64,000 nucleotides of DNA from positions 12,882 to 76,881 of the forward strand of contig CAZJKJ010000010.1 in NCBI GenBank assembly GCA_964546435.1, given 5' to 3'. Of the stretch, positions 41,012-50,532 are shown in pieces (the first letter of the stretch is position 1; every line of letters starts with the position of its first letter). This DNA comes from CAYNST01 sp964546435 (GTDB lineage Bacteria > Pseudomonadota > Gammaproteobacteria > Pseudomonadales > Cellvibrionaceae). The position numbers were made by a program, and so were the translations under genes. The notes below the pieces were generated by a model. That model was not told where the DNA came from. It was given only the letters and a program-made list of their open reading frames with translations, and did not search any database.

Positions 41012-42847
41012 TTACAGTGGAGATCCGAAAGAGGGTGTATCGCTTTGTGCGCGGTCCGGCTCTTGCCCCGGGGATTCGAAGGGTTGCCTTAACATGGCGG
41101 GATTGATTTTTGCCCATTCATTTAGCGCCTCTTTCAGGCCCTGCCTGAGGCACTCTTTTGCCGCATCACGCGACCAGCCATCACCACCTTCGTGAAGGAC
41201 ATTAAGATCGCGCGCCCTCACAAGCGCGATCTGCTCCCTGGCGAAGATAAGCTCGTTATCACCGCTTCTTATAGCGCCGCGGTAGCACTTTTGCGCCCGC
41301 CCGATCATCTTAAGCAGCCCATCGACCGTGATCACGGTGTGATAGCGCTCGCTCTGGTCGGTCTGCGCTAGTTGAAATTCCGGATCGATAAAGAACGTCT
41401 TGAGCATTGTTGCGAGAGCTTCAGATAGCGCCTTATTGGCGCCACCCTTAATCGCGCTTGCGTGCGCCCGGCCAAAGCGCTCACAAAGCACATCGCCTCG
41501 CTGGGCGCACAGATGATCAACGATGCGCGCGCTGCTACTGATATCGAGCTGCCGGGCGCTGATGGCTTTGTGATATTGCGTTTTCAGGTAGCGCTCAAGG
41601 CGCAACTTAAGCTGAGTGTCCTGCTCAAGCAGTGATGAGAGAATCTCGCTGAAGTGCTCTTTGGCGCATCCCCAGTCACCCCCATCAACGTCCAGATCCG
41701 CCCGGCCACCCCTCAGGGTCTGCTCGTACTCGGCAAGCCTCGGCAGCTCAAAGCGTGCGGCAAGGCCCTTAAGCTCCTGATCGGCCTCAATGATAAAGTG
41801 CTCGGTGCCATCGAGTGTGAGCCGATCTGTCTGGGCGCGCAGCCTCTGGGCTGCGATCTGCCGCAGATCAACCAGATCGGGATGCTTCGTATTGAGCTGC
41901 TGCAGATCAGCCAGATTAAAAAGCGATGGTCTTGCCTTAAATAGACGCAAGGCAAGGCGCGGATCGAGATCTTGCAGCGAGAAGTTATTCTCCTGCTTAT
42001 AGCCGCCACCGACAATGCTCGTGATCCGCTCATCCTCAATCAGTAGCCGGACAATCGCTTCATGATATTTCTGAGCGGGCTTCGAATTGGCAAACCCCTT
42101 CATCTCCCCAAGAGCGCCCTCAGAGGTGTTAAGGATGAAGGTTAAGTGCGGGCGCCAGCATCCGGGGCGCTGCCGATCGGGGGTGCGAAAGGACAAAAGG
42201 GTATCGCCCGAGGCACCCAGGCCGTTGCCGCAGTGACGCATAGCCTCGGCCTCGATTGTGCAACCGGAGCGCTCCAGATCAAACCAGGCCGAGCCGTCCG
42301 AGAACCCGATAAGTCTGGTGCCGTATTCATCCACACTCTCACCGCCGCGGTTAAGGTGCCAGCGGGCTTCAATCTTCTCAGCAATCTCTTTGATTTCATC
42401 AGCGGACTGCCAGGCAAACTCAATTCGATTAAGCGGCTCGATATTCATATCCGCGATGTGCTGGAGGGTTGCGTGAATGTCCGCTATGTAGAGGCCGTAG
42501 GGTGCTTGCTCGGGTGGCGGAGCGGTGCCTTTTTTAACCAAATGGCGCAAAAAAGACAGATCCTTTTGCCAGTGCGTCTGCTCCGGCAGGCACTGCTGCT
42601 TGCTCAGCCCGTAAAAAGTGCCCTGCTTTGCGACCGCTCGGCGCATGGTCGCGAGCCCGCCGATAATCTCATGGTATTTTAATTGGCGCATGTACCACAC
42701 GATGCGATCCTCGCGCTTGAGCGTGTCAATCGCGAAGTTGATCCTGCGGTGGATGTGCTCGCGAAAGCCCTCATCCGATCGCAAGTACAGCGAAAGCAGG
42801 GGGCTTGAGTGGATCATCTGCATACATTTTTTGAATTGGGCGTTCAT
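41012..42847 (-). CDS. PcfJ-like protein, 611 aa
   Basis: ATG at 42847. Residues about 196-270 carry the PcfJ-like signature: IEAEAMRHCGNG, LLSFRTPDRQRP, HLTFILNTSEGALGEMKGFANSKP and a helix that ends ERITSIVGGG. PcfJ-like proteins are found on conjugative plasmids, ICEs and phages; their biochemical role is unknown. The rest is helical with several Leu/Arg-rich segments (RLALRLFKARPSLFNL) and an Asp/Gly-rich strip (ADLDVDGGDWG). The upstream sequence has ACGCTATACTAT, shared with the SLOG-macro promoter. Confidence 0.7.
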   Translation of the reverse strand: MNAQFKKCMQMIHSSPLLSLYLRSDEGFREHIHRRINFAIDTLKREDRIVWYMRQLKYHEIIGGLATMRRAVAKQGTFYGLSKQQCLPEQTHWQKDLSFLRHLVKKGTAPPPEQAPYGLYIADIHATLQHIADMNIEPLNRIEFAWQSADEIKEIAEKIEARWHLNRGGESVDEYGTRLIGFSDGSAWFDLERSGCTIEAEAMRHCGNGLGASGDTLLSFRTPDRQRPGCWRPHLTFILNTSEGALGEMKGFANSKPAQKYHEAIVRLLIEDERITSIVGGGYKQENNFSLQDLDPRLALRLFKARPSLFNLADLQQLNTKHPDLVDLRQIAAQRLRAQTDRLTLDGTEHFIIEADQELKGLAARFELPRLAEYEQTLRGGRADLDVDGGDWGCAKEHFSEILSSLLEQDTQLKLRLERYLKTQYHKAISARQLDISSSARIVDHLCAQRGDVLCERFGRAHASAIKGGANKALSEALATMLKTFFIDPEFQLAQTDQSERYHTVITVDGLLKMIGRAQKCYRGAIRSGDNELIFAREQIALVRARDLNVLHEGGDGWSRDAAKECLRQGLKEALNEWAKINPAMLRQPFESPGQEPDRAQSDTPSFGSPL

Positions 42848-42962
42848 AATTAGGAAGGCTTTATTGTTTTATATAGTATAGCGTCAAATAAAATGTGTGG
42901 CTACGATGCCAAGAGCACCGCGCCGGTGGCATCTCGGCATCGGCTCAGCAACGCACGTAGAT

Positions 42963-42982
42963 CCTCGCCCGGGTGGGCGAGG
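42963..42982 (-). terminator. hairpin after the LysM gene
   Basis: CCTCGCCC (42963-42970) pairs with GGGCGAGG (42975-42982) around GGGT, 18 bases after the stop of the gene at 43000. No U tract. Confidence 0.5.
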
Positions 42983-42999
42983 GCTTTGCGCGTGCAGTG

Positions 43000-45366
43000 C
43001 TAAAGCGACATCTGTGATGGGAGATCGAGGCGATGCTCGGCAAGCTCGTTAGGCGCAGCGCTTTGCTGCAGAGCATCGCGTATCTGATCGAGCGTTGGAA
43101 TTTTGAAATCCCCCTCATAACCTGTGCCCCGGCCCACCCAGTCAAGATCTGCATTGGCAAGCTCCACCGCGGCGAAAAACGCGTCGCGATTTAAAAGCCT
43201 GGGAACCCCCTCGGGATAGGCCGCCCTTAGTAGATCCCGCTTGAGCTCACCAATACCGCGGCCCTTAACCTCGGCCACGCCCTCGGCCTGCGGGGCAAGC
43301 GATGACAGATCAATCTCCGGCATCCTGATCCACTGCGAGGTGGCGATATCGAGGCCGAGTGCGCGATTGCCGAACACGCCTTCGCGCAAAGAGATGTCCT
43401 TGTTAAGAGCGCGAACCTCCTTGTAGAGCGCATCGCGATTGATTAGATCGGCCGGAGCGCTCTCGCCATAGCTTGCAATGATCGCATCCTTCAGTGAGGG
43501 CACCTGATAGGCGTTACCCGGATAGCCAGGCAGGCTCAGCACATCACCGGGCATGAGATTATTAAGGTTAACCCCCGGGTTCAGTCGGGCGAGCCGCTCG
43601 ATGTCAGTCCCTGCGCGCTCGGCGATCGAGTGTGCGCTGTAGATGCCCTTAAGGTGCTCTGGGTTGGCGCTAAGGGGCAGATCGGCAGCGCCAAGCTCAA
43701 TCGGTGCATCATGCCCCAGCCAATCCGCACTCACCCCGGGGGCGCTGTGGTAGGCGCTCAAATCGCAAGGAAAGCTCACCTCGGTTCCGACCCCGATCAG
43801 ATTCGGATTCTCAAGTCCGAGTCCATTGATCATCGCAATGATCTGCCGATCACTTGGGGCATTGCCACTGATTGACTGATAGTGCTCGCGGGCAAGCGAC
43901 CACAGATTATCTCCGTGGCGAAGCTCATAGACGGTGCTCTCGGGCAGCGCCAAAGCCTCGGGCGCCGCGCTCAGGGCAAGCTCCCAGGCAAAGCCAAGCG
44001 CCGAGGTGGTGCTTTGCAGGACGCCCTGAGCGCTCTGCCTTGCGCCCTCGAGCGCAGCGCCCGCATCCGCACTGGCAAGACTTGCCAGAGCCTCAGAGGA
44101 GAGCGCGTCGACAACGGCCGTAGAGGCGCTGTCCTGAACGGCGCTAAGAGCGGACAGGGCGCCCTGAAGACTAAAGCCTGAGGCCGAGGCCACCCCCACG
44201 CCACCGGCGCAAATCATCACCGCAGCAAGCGGCAACCGGGCCATCTTCCACCACCTGGAGCTCGTCATCGCGCTTAAGCGATCACCGAGCGCGAGTTTGC
44301 GCTGCTCAACGGCGGCCTCTTTAAAGCCCATATTAATCAGGGCGCTATCGATATTCTGGTGCACAGTGCTCATAAGTTGCTGTACTTTTTCATTCTCCAT
44401 GAGCTTTACCGCATACATCGCGGCTGCGATCGGAAGGCCCACTCCGCTACCAATACCGGCAGCGATGGCAAAGGAGACCGAGGCGAGCGCAAGCTGTCCG
44501 GATTGGGAGCCAAGCGCCTGTAGCACATTGGATTTGGCGTTACGAAGCCGCTGCACCAGAGGCACCCGCTCAGCACTTGCGAAGGCATCATCGAAGGCCA
44601 TCATGACCTGAACATCATCACGCAGCGCCGACAACCGCTCATCATCCGGGTAGCCTGCCTCACAAAGCAGGGCCGCCGAATCAAACCGCTTAATGTGCTC
44701 ATCGGTTGCAAGATAGGCGTTCGGAGCAATATCCTTAAGTAAGCCGGCCCGATCAATGCCAATCATAAGATCAAGACTGGCAAGATCCATCGGGCGGGCG
44801 CTCTGAAGATCGATCTTTGCGATCCGGGCAAGCTCGGCCAGAAGAGCCTGCAGCTCCTGCTCGTACTCTTCTTGCTGCAAGGTGCGAAGGGTCAGAAGAT
44901 AGCGCTGCCAGGAGGCGATGGGCGAGGGGGCTGGCGCGGCCAGCTTAGGGTCTCGGCCTCGAGCGCCAGTGGCGGGGTAATCGCGTGCGGCTGCATCGCC
45001 AAGATCAAGATCCCCAACACCTGGGCCATCGTGCGGCTCACCTCTAGCATCGGGCCGCTCGGAAATTCCCAGATCGCCAAGGGCAGGATCCGCCACGAGC
45101 GGCTCGCCAATATCAGGCTCCGGGGCTGATCCGTGCGCCGGCTCGAGATCGGCCTCTGGCTCAAGCGAATCGCCCTGCAGGGCGCTCTGCTCTTGCGCCG
45201 CTTGCGCAGCGACAGGCTCGGCAGAAAGAAGCTCCGGAGCAATACCATCAAGCACATCAGTGGCGGGGCGATCAAAGAACGTATCGGCCGGCTCGAACTC
45301 ATCGAAATCAAAACTCTCTTCGGCTTGCCGCTGGGGCTGGCCGATCTTATCGTTACCATCACTCAT
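43000..45366 (-). CDS. LysM-domain membrane protein, 788 aa
   Basis: No signal peptide. Residues 1-140 are acidic and probably disordered; 150-290 form helical charged segments (QEEYEQELQALLAELARIA). Two hydrophobic stretches (about 297-322 and 379-397) are membrane helices. After a Ser/Ala-rich region come two LysM peptidoglycan-binding domains: STVYELRHGDNLWSLAREHY to VGTEVSFP (478-533) and IYSAHSIAERAGTDIERLAR to DVLSLPGYP (about 565-612). The C-terminal 170 residues are of unknown fold. It probably spans the inner membrane with the LysM part in the periplasm. Unlike most LysM enzymes it has no hydrolase domain recognisable. Confidence 0.75.
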   Translation of the reverse strand: MSDGNDKIGQPQRQAEESFDFDEFEPADTFFDRPATDVLDGIAPELLSAEPVAAQAAQEQSALQGDSLEPEADLEPAHGSAPEPDIGEPLVADPALGDLGISERPDARGEPHDGPGVGDLDLGDAAARDYPATGARGRDPKLAAPAPSPIASWQRYLLTLRTLQQEEYEQELQALLAELARIAKIDLQSARPMDLASLDLMIGIDRAGLLKDIAPNAYLATDEHIKRFDSAALLCEAGYPDDERLSALRDDVQVMMAFDDAFASAERVPLVQRLRNAKSNVLQALGSQSGQLALASVSFAIAAGIGSGVGLPIAAAMYAVKLMENEKVQQLMSTVHQNIDSALINMGFKEAAVEQRKLALGDRLSAMTSSRWWKMARLPLAAVMICAGGVGVASASGFSLQGALSALSAVQDSASTAVVDALSSEALASLASADAGAALEGARQSAQGVLQSTTSALGFAWELALSAAPEALALPESTVYELRHGDNLWSLAREHYQSISGNAPSDRQIIAMINGLGLENPNLIGVGTEVSFPCDLSAYHSAPGVSADWLGHDAPIELGAADLPLSANPEHLKGIYSAHSIAERAGTDIERLARLNPGVNLNNLMPGDVLSLPGYPGNAYQVPSLKDAIIASYGESAPADLINRDALYKEVRALNKDISLREGVFGNRALGLDIATSQWIRMPEIDLSSLAPQAEGVAEVKGRGIGELKRDLLRAAYPEGVPRLLNRDAFFAAVELANADLDWVGRGTGYEGDFKIPTLDQIRDALQQSAAPNELAEHRLDLPSQMSL

Positions 45367-45571
45367 ATCAATCTCACTCGGGCGGAGTTATTCACATATT
45401 ATTGCATAAAATATATATAAGGGTAATGCAATTTTTCCTCCGCCACGCCCAGGGCTCCGCGTTAAGGGAATTACCTGTTGCGCCCGGGCATTAAGATGTG
45501 CGCAAAAGTGATAAAGCACGACAAAGCGCGGCCTGGAATGATAAAATAGAGAAAAAGAGCCACACCTTCGG

Positions 45572-46504
45572 ATGAGGGCAACTGCAGTGAAAGCGAAAGC
45601 CTACGAGATTCTCTTTAGAGCCCACCCGCCTGTCGATGAGGATGAGGCGCTGGAGTACCAGTGGATCTCCCCGGAGGGGCGCGAGTTCTGGGTGCGAGAT
45701 CTCATCGATATTTATCCTGATCCGCGCAATCGGTACTTTTTATATGAGGTAAGAATCCCGAATGAGCCGCACCTGACAGGCATCAGCGATCCTGCCGAGC
45801 GTGCAAGGCTTCAAGGCAGGCTTCGCGATGCGATCAGCGCGCTTGGCCCCAATGAGATACTGGCCAATCTGCCAGAGGGCATAAGGCCTGAGAACATCTC
45901 ACGATCCGGGGCGGGGATCGGGCCCCGATCGGTGTATTACCAGACGCTTGGGCAGGCGAAATCCGCAATCGCATTGGCGATAAAGCACAATGAGTGGTAC
46001 TGCCACACCCAGGCGGCGCCTGATGAGAAGCAGCTTGCACTTACGGCTCGCAGCGAAGCTCGAGCCTCGCTGCGCTTCTGGGCGCAGCGCCTCTCGGCGC
46101 TCACCGGTGCCGGCGGCTCAGAGCCGCAGATGATGCGCGCGATGACCGGCATGGATGGATCGTTAAGCGATGAGACAAGGCATGCGCTACTTAGTTTTTT
46201 GAACACACCGAGTGTGCGCAGCTGGGACGATCTTGCCCACAGAGGCTTACTTGCAGGATCCCAAAGCGCATGGAAGATTTGGATCGAGAACGATCCGGGC
46301 GCACCGCGCAGTCTTAAAGCGCCCGGACAATGGGATACCCATCCAGGCCCCGGGGCGCTGCTTGAGTGGGTCGAGCGCGAGCGCGAGCGTATGGTTGCGC
46401 TGTGTGAGAAAAAAATCGACTCAGCAAAGCACTCCCTCATAGGCCTTGGGGTGATTAACGAGTACACGAACGATCCTGGACCCGGTCAGGATCCGGGCCA
46501 GTAA
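45572..46504 (+). CDS. unknown protein, 310 aa
   Basis: An ATG at 45572 and a GTG at 45587 are both possible; the coding pattern is clear from there. Soluble, mixed: N-terminal YEILFRAHPPVDEDEALEYQW and FWVRDLIDIYPDP, middle GIGPRSVYYQTLGQAKSAIALAI, helical C-terminal half. Likely a DNA- or nucleotide-associated protein, but no motif is recognised. Confidence 0.65.
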   Translation: MRATAVKAKAYEILFRAHPPVDEDEALEYQWISPEGREFWVRDLIDIYPDPRNRYFLYEVRIPNEPHLTGISDPAERARLQGRLRDAISALGPNEILANLPEGIRPENISRSGAGIGPRSVYYQTLGQAKSAIALAIKHNEWYCHTQAAPDEKQLALTARSEARASLRFWAQRLSALTGAGGSEPQMMRAMTGMDGSLSDETRHALLSFLNTPSVRSWDDLAHRGLLAGSQSAWKIWIENDPGAPRSLKAPGQWDTHPGPGALLEWVERERERMVALCEKKIDSAKHSLIGLGVINEYTNDPGPGQDPGQ

Positions 46505-47098
46505 AGGCAGGCCAGAGCTTGCGCTAAGCGCGCTTGGGGTATCTGTCCTGCGCCTGGCTAAACGGCCAGGTATCTGTGCGGGGCTCGGGTGGATGCTCAC
46601 GCGGAGGGGACGTTCGAAGCACCCGCTTAAGCTTGCCATGGCTGAGGACTTGCGGCCCGATCGGTGCAGCCACGGCGGCTGGGCTTGAAGATGCGCGGCC
46701 CGAGTGGGCTCAGGTTTACTCACAAGAGACCCCAACACACCGCAACAAGCAGGCAGCACTGGCAGATCTGCGCCGGGGTAAATCCTGCGAACGGACGTTA
46801 TGTGAGAGCCTTTGATGGCTTTCGGCCCGCGCATATTCTGCGGGCAAAGAATCATCCCGCCTCGCACCGCTCATGCTTAATTTACCCCAGGTGGCCATGG
46901 CTGCATTATTTTGATGCCGCGTTTGCGGCACAAATATAAATGGTGTAATATTATATATAAGTGACGGTGACCCGTGTCTCATCATCAAGTCCTGTGATGA
47001 GCACACTAAGAGCGGGCGCTGCGTTTAAGGCCGCGCAGCCTTTGTGCCAGGGGCCCAAAACAATCTTTCTAATAATAAGATCCGCATCCGGAGACAGC
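46505..47098. other. 594-base stretch, no clear gene
   Basis: Contains overlapping low-quality frames on both strands. The best is a 52-codon minus frame (about 46716-46874, MSGARRDDSLPAEY) without clear binding site. The right end holds the promoter of the gene at 47099. Confidence 0.4.
46923..46951 (+). promoter_or_regulatory. promoter of the 245-aa gene
   Basis: TTGCGG at 46923-46928, 17-base spacer, TAATAT at 46946-46951. The leader is about 140 bases long. Confidence 0.55.
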
Positions 47099-47836
47099 AT
47101 GAATATTTACGAGCAACTGGCGGAGCTTGCCGAAAAGGCGGCTACGGAGACCTGCGACACCAAGCACCCCCTGTTTACACACTACAAAAATGATCTGCAT
47201 GTGATTGATAGGGATGTACTTGAGCAGGACTCACAGGCTGGAATGACCTATGTGTGGACGATAAAAAGCAATGGATGCGGCACCTATATGACTACCTGTG
47301 TGGGTGGGGCAGGCAGGGCGCTTGCCGAGATTAATGTGCGTGATGGGGGTGAGGGTAGTCGCTTCTACCTTGTGCGCTGCGATGGAATTAATAGCGGTAG
47401 CGTGAAAAAGATCAGCTACAACCAGGCTCTCGATGCGCTCAGCACCTACACTCTTCCGGCAAACTATAAGCCGCGCCGGGTCCATGTGACAGATCATATG
47501 AAGGAGCTTGTGGGTGAGCGCAACTGGCACTCATCCTTGATGGCAAGCGAGTGGAACTACGATGATGGCGTTAAGACCCTGTTAAAGCTCTCGCTTGTCC
47601 CACATGGCGCGTTGCGGGTTCAGACGCTCATGCTCGATCCGGGCACCACCCCCAAGGTGCGCACCTATCTGTTCAATCCCGATGGCGCCGCCTACAGCGC
47701 GTGCGAGGCCGGCCCGGTCTATAAGCTTGTCGAGATGACAAGCTATGGCTATGCGCAGATGCAGGATGCCAATGAGCGGCTGTGGAACAAGGCCATCAAG
47801 CCAAAACCGACTCGGGACGCTGAATTCGGTATGTAG
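47099..47836 (+). CDS. unknown protein, 245 aa
   Basis: The ATG at 47099 has GGAG six bases upstream, preferred to upstream starts. Soluble alpha/beta protein: TYVWTIKSNGCGTYMTTCVGG, SRFYLVRCDGINSGSVKK, LKLSLVPHGALRVQTLML, YLFNPDGAAYSACEAG. Several Cys. The C-terminus RDAEFGM resembles ADSEFGL of the transferase-like protein at 34540. No family recognised. Confidence 0.7.
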   Translation: MNIYEQLAELAEKAATETCDTKHPLFTHYKNDLHVIDRDVLEQDSQAGMTYVWTIKSNGCGTYMTTCVGGAGRALAEINVRDGGEGSRFYLVRCDGINSGSVKKISYNQALDALSTYTLPANYKPRRVHVTDHMKELVGERNWHSSLMASEWNYDDGVKTLLKLSLVPHGALRVQTLMLDPGTTPKVRTYLFNPDGAAYSACEAGPVYKLVEMTSYGYAQMQDANERLWNKAIKPKPTRDAEFGM

Positions 47837-47977
47837 ATATTAGACCGTTATTTAGTATAGAAAACCCATATCCAGGCAGCGGCGCCAATCAGAGTAATCA
47901 TCTGGTGGGCGCAGCTAACACTATAAATTCACTAATGATTTAAGCCCGTGCAGCGGCTTTTCGAAACAGGAACCCTC

Positions 47978-48220
47978 ATGGAGAAATTCACCATATATTC
48001 AAAAGACGCCTGTCCGATGTGTGATCAGGCAAAGGCGCTTCTTAAGGCGCGAGGTGTCGAGTTTGAAGAGATAAAGCTTGGGCGGGATCTTGATCGAGAC
48101 GCCTTCATTGCGCAGATCCAGGCCCGTAGCGGCCAGACCCCTCGGCAGGTGCCGCAGATCTTTCGGGGCGATCAGCATATCGGCGGATTTACGCAGCTAC
48201 AAGCTGCGCTCAGACGGTAG
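47978..48220 (+). CDS. glutaredoxin, 80 aa
   Basis: ATG at 47978 with AGGA seven bases upstream. Thioredoxin fold with the active site YSKDACPMCDQAK (CPMC, residues 12-15), the cis-Pro region RQVPQIFRGDQHIGG (TxxVP variant) and a typical helix end. It reduces disulphides with glutathione and is a natural electron donor for the class Ia ribonucleotide reductase encoded at 27013-30709. Small like phage and NrdH-type redoxins. Possibly moderately expressed; spacing from the upstream gene suggests its own transcript. Confidence 0.93.
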   Translation: MEKFTIYSKDACPMCDQAKALLKARGVEFEEIKLGRDLDRDAFIAQIQARSGQTPRQVPQIFRGDQHIGGFTQLQAALRR

Positions 48221-48263
48221 TGCTGCGGCGTAGAGGCGAAAAAGCTGCGCGCAAACGCGCTTG

Positions 48264-48518
48264 CTAGACGTGGGTGTCCAGTCGAATGCGCTCAAAAGCA
48301 TCGCCTGCGCGCCCATTAAAGGTATCTGCACGGGCAAGCGCAGCATTGGCCGTGCACTGCGCCCGGATCGCGGGTAGCTTTCGAAGCGGGCGCACCTGCC
48401 TGGCAGCTTCGCGCAAGATCCGGTAGCGCCTTTGGTACATGAGCTCAGAGGCAAGCGCGCTCATCACAAGTGATAGCGCGAGGGTTAAAAAAAGTAAGAC
48501 CCCTATTAACAGATCCAT
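48264..48518 (-). CDS. small single-pass membrane protein, 84 aa
   Basis: ATG at 48518. Residues 3-25 form one membrane helix (LLIGVLLFLTLALSLVMSALA), followed by a basic helix (YQRRYRILREAARQVRPLRKL) and a polar tail with one Cys. N-out or N-in orientation unclear; positive residues after the helix favour a cytoplasmic tail. Function unknown. Confidence 0.65.
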   Translation of the reverse strand: MDLLIGVLLFLTLALSLVMSALASELMYQRRYRILREAARQVRPLRKLPAIRAQCTANAALARADTFNGRAGDAFERIRLDTHV

Positions 48519-48553
48519 AATCGATGTTCTTATTGTTTTTGTTATCGATCTAT

Positions 48554-48584
48554 ATATTATTACAAAATACTATTTGTTAGTCAA
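48554..48584 (-). promoter_or_regulatory. promoter of the 84-aa gene
   Basis: TTGACT at 48584-48579; TAATAT at 48559-48554 is 19 bases away (AATAAT gives 17). Confidence 0.5.
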
Positions 48585-48662
48585 TATACATGCACAATCC
48601 GGAGCCCCGGCGCGCACCGTGCGATCGATTGACTCGTCTACGCAGTTACACTCAATATCCAT
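48570..48662 (-). CDS. possible 30-aa Cys-rich peptide
   Basis: ATG at 48662 to TAG at 48570 encodes MDIECNCVDESIDRTV and ends DCACILTNK, with four Cys in two C-x-C pairs. No binding site is seen, and it overlaps the next promoter, so it may be chance. Confidence 0.25.
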   Translation of the reverse strand: MDIECNCVDESIDRTVRAGAPDCACILTNK

Positions 48663-48749
48663 CGTATAAAGCAGATACGACCAGGCTTTAGGCACAAAAA
48701 ACACCAGCGCGATCTCATACCGCCGGAGCCTTCTGCCAGCGGCCGCCCG

Positions 48750-49664
48750 CTACATCAGGCGCACATACTCGATCGAGTGTATTTTCCAGTCAGGATCTGC
48801 CTGCTTAAGGAGCCTGAATACGCCATCAAAGTGCATGCTTCCGTAGAAAATGTAGACATCTGCGCCAGCGGCACTATTAATGAAATCAACAATCACCTCG
48901 TTGCGATGATCGATAAAAAGATCGGCATGATCCAGATTATGCCCGCCACTTGTTCGGCCGCGATTAAAGAAGGTTGCAATGGATGTTGCGACAAGCCCTG
49001 GCTTTGATCGGTAAATTCTCACAGCATCGTTGCGCTCGATGCTCGTCGCGTAGACGCTGTCGATCGCATCAGATTTAACCTGAAGGTTTTGCTCCCCGTG
49101 GGGCCCATCAAGATCGGGGTATTTGGCATCAAGAAAATCCGTCATCTGCTCATGGGTAATGTCCGCGTAGATATCCTCAGGATAAATCCCTCCGAGACAC
49201 TCAGGCTGCTCAATAACATCAAGCAGATTGCTAGATTCGAGAAGCTCGCAGCTGCGAACAAGGATCTGTGCCTGCCCGGAGCCGCCAATCCCCTCACGAA
49301 ACACAACATAGCCATCGTCCCGGTAGGAGCGAATCTGCTCATCAATGTGTCGATAAAAATCCCGAGAACCAATATGGGCCATGCCTTGAAACACCAGATC
49401 CGATCGCCCATTACTAAGCGTGTATTTCACGGTATAGCCAGGTGCGATAAAGTACCCAAAGGCGGCACCAGCCATCGTGAGGGCCGTAACCACAGGCCAG
49501 ATACACAGGACCCGGAACGCAACACTTTGAAGCGGCGCATTGAAAAGCGCGAGCGCTCTTGCTACCAGCCAATAAAAGATCCAGATAAGGATGAGCGCGC
49601 CAAGCGACAGCAGGGCGTAGGTAATCAGTATCGAGGCTGTGGCGTAAAGATCGGGATGGTTCAT
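48750..49664 (-). CDS. TraB/GumN-like protein with N-terminal membrane anchor, 304 aa
   Basis: I start at ATG 49664. Residues 10-38 and 49-73 are membrane helices (ILITYALLSLGALILIWIFY; LCIWPVVTALTMAGAAFGYF). The outer 230 residues resemble the TraB/PrgY/GumN family (hydrolase-like fold): LVFQGMAHIGSRDFYRHIDEQI (G-x-x-H near the start), VVFREGI, HRNEVIVDFIN (R-N-E) and VYIFYGSMHFDGVFRLL (late His-x-x-G). The set G-H/E/R-N/H is the expected pattern for a metal-dependent protease-like fold, weakly matched. In this family some members degrade peptide pheromones. Role on this element unknown. Confidence 0.55.
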   Translation of the reverse strand: MNHPDLYATASILITYALLSLGALILIWIFYWLVARALALFNAPLQSVAFRVLCIWPVVTALTMAGAAFGYFIAPGYTVKYTLSNGRSDLVFQGMAHIGSRDFYRHIDEQIRSYRDDGYVVFREGIGGSGQAQILVRSCELLESSNLLDVIEQPECLGGIYPEDIYADITHEQMTDFLDAKYPDLDGPHGEQNLQVKSDAIDSVYATSIERNDAVRIYRSKPGLVATSIATFFNRGRTSGGHNLDHADLFIDHRNEVIVDFINSAAGADVYIFYGSMHFDGVFRLLKQADPDWKIHSIEYVRLM

Positions 49665-49725
49665 GGGCACACTGCTCCGCGTCTGGTTATTATTTGTGAT
49701 GTCATTGGGCAGCCCAAAAAATCCT

Positions 49726-50322
49726 TTAGCAGGTGCGATCAAAGTACGGATCGGCAACATTAAGAAACACGCACGGCTCAGCGGGCCGTCCCGCCAGCGA
49801 CTTATCGATGCTGAATCTGTGGGCGAGAAGGGCGTTAAATGCGATAACCTTGCCCGGGGCGATCGGCTCCTTTTTCACCGGACCAAAACACAGCGGGTGC
49901 ACGCGGCCAGGGTGAGGGTGTGCGTGCTGACAGCGCCCCGATGAGCACACCTCAAGTAAGTAACCAGGCTTTGCCTGCAGCACGATCAGCCATCGGTTTG
50001 GGTATTTTGATCCTGCTCGGGTCTTGGTCCAGGCGGTGGAGGCCGCCCGGGATTTTTCCCCGTCGCCCAGCACGCAGCGATCAATCCAGCACTTAAAATC
50101 GATCGGCATGGGCCATTTACGGTGCGCAATCGCAAACGCCGCAAAGAGAACATCCCGATGGGCAAGTCCGCCTGAATCGCAGGCCCAGGCATCATCAATC
50201 GAAACCAGCGGGTGCGCCCCGAGAGCTGCATCGCCATCGGTTCTTTGCCCGTGCAGAGGCCTGCAGATCGGATCTTGTGTGACCACTCGATGGCCTGTGA
50301 TCGGTAAGTGTGCGACGTACAT
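49726..50322 (-). CDS. unknown protein, 198 aa
   Basis: ATG at 50322. Soluble, rich in Pro, His and Cys: MYVAHLPITGHRVVTQDPI, KCWIDRCVLGDGEKS, SGRCQHAHPHPGRVHP, VKKEPIAPGKVIAFNALLAH and a C-terminal ADPYFDRTC. The His/Cys strip could bind zinc. I recall no matching family. It lies 60 bases upstream of the TraB-like gene on the same strand and may be cotranscribed with it. Confidence 0.65.
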   Translation of the reverse strand: MYVAHLPITGHRVVTQDPICRPLHGQRTDGDAALGAHPLVSIDDAWACDSGGLAHRDVLFAAFAIAHRKWPMPIDFKCWIDRCVLGDGEKSRAASTAWTKTRAGSKYPNRWLIVLQAKPGYLLEVCSSGRCQHAHPHPGRVHPLCFGPVKKEPIAPGKVIAFNALLAHRFSIDKSLAGRPAEPCVFLNVADPYFDRTC

Positions 50323-50532
50323 GCTAGCGCCCCTGGTGGCAACCTTTGCATATAGTATTACACTTATTTATTATGCGTCAACATATGCAGAGCTTGAGCG
50401 CGCACGACAAAGTGCGAGCGAGGCGGGCGCTACGCTCGGGCGCAGCGTCGATGGCTGGGTAGCAGATTTGACTGTGGCGCTACCGACACTACACTCAAAT
50501 CAATGGCTCGTATCGTGCAAAGGAGGTACATC

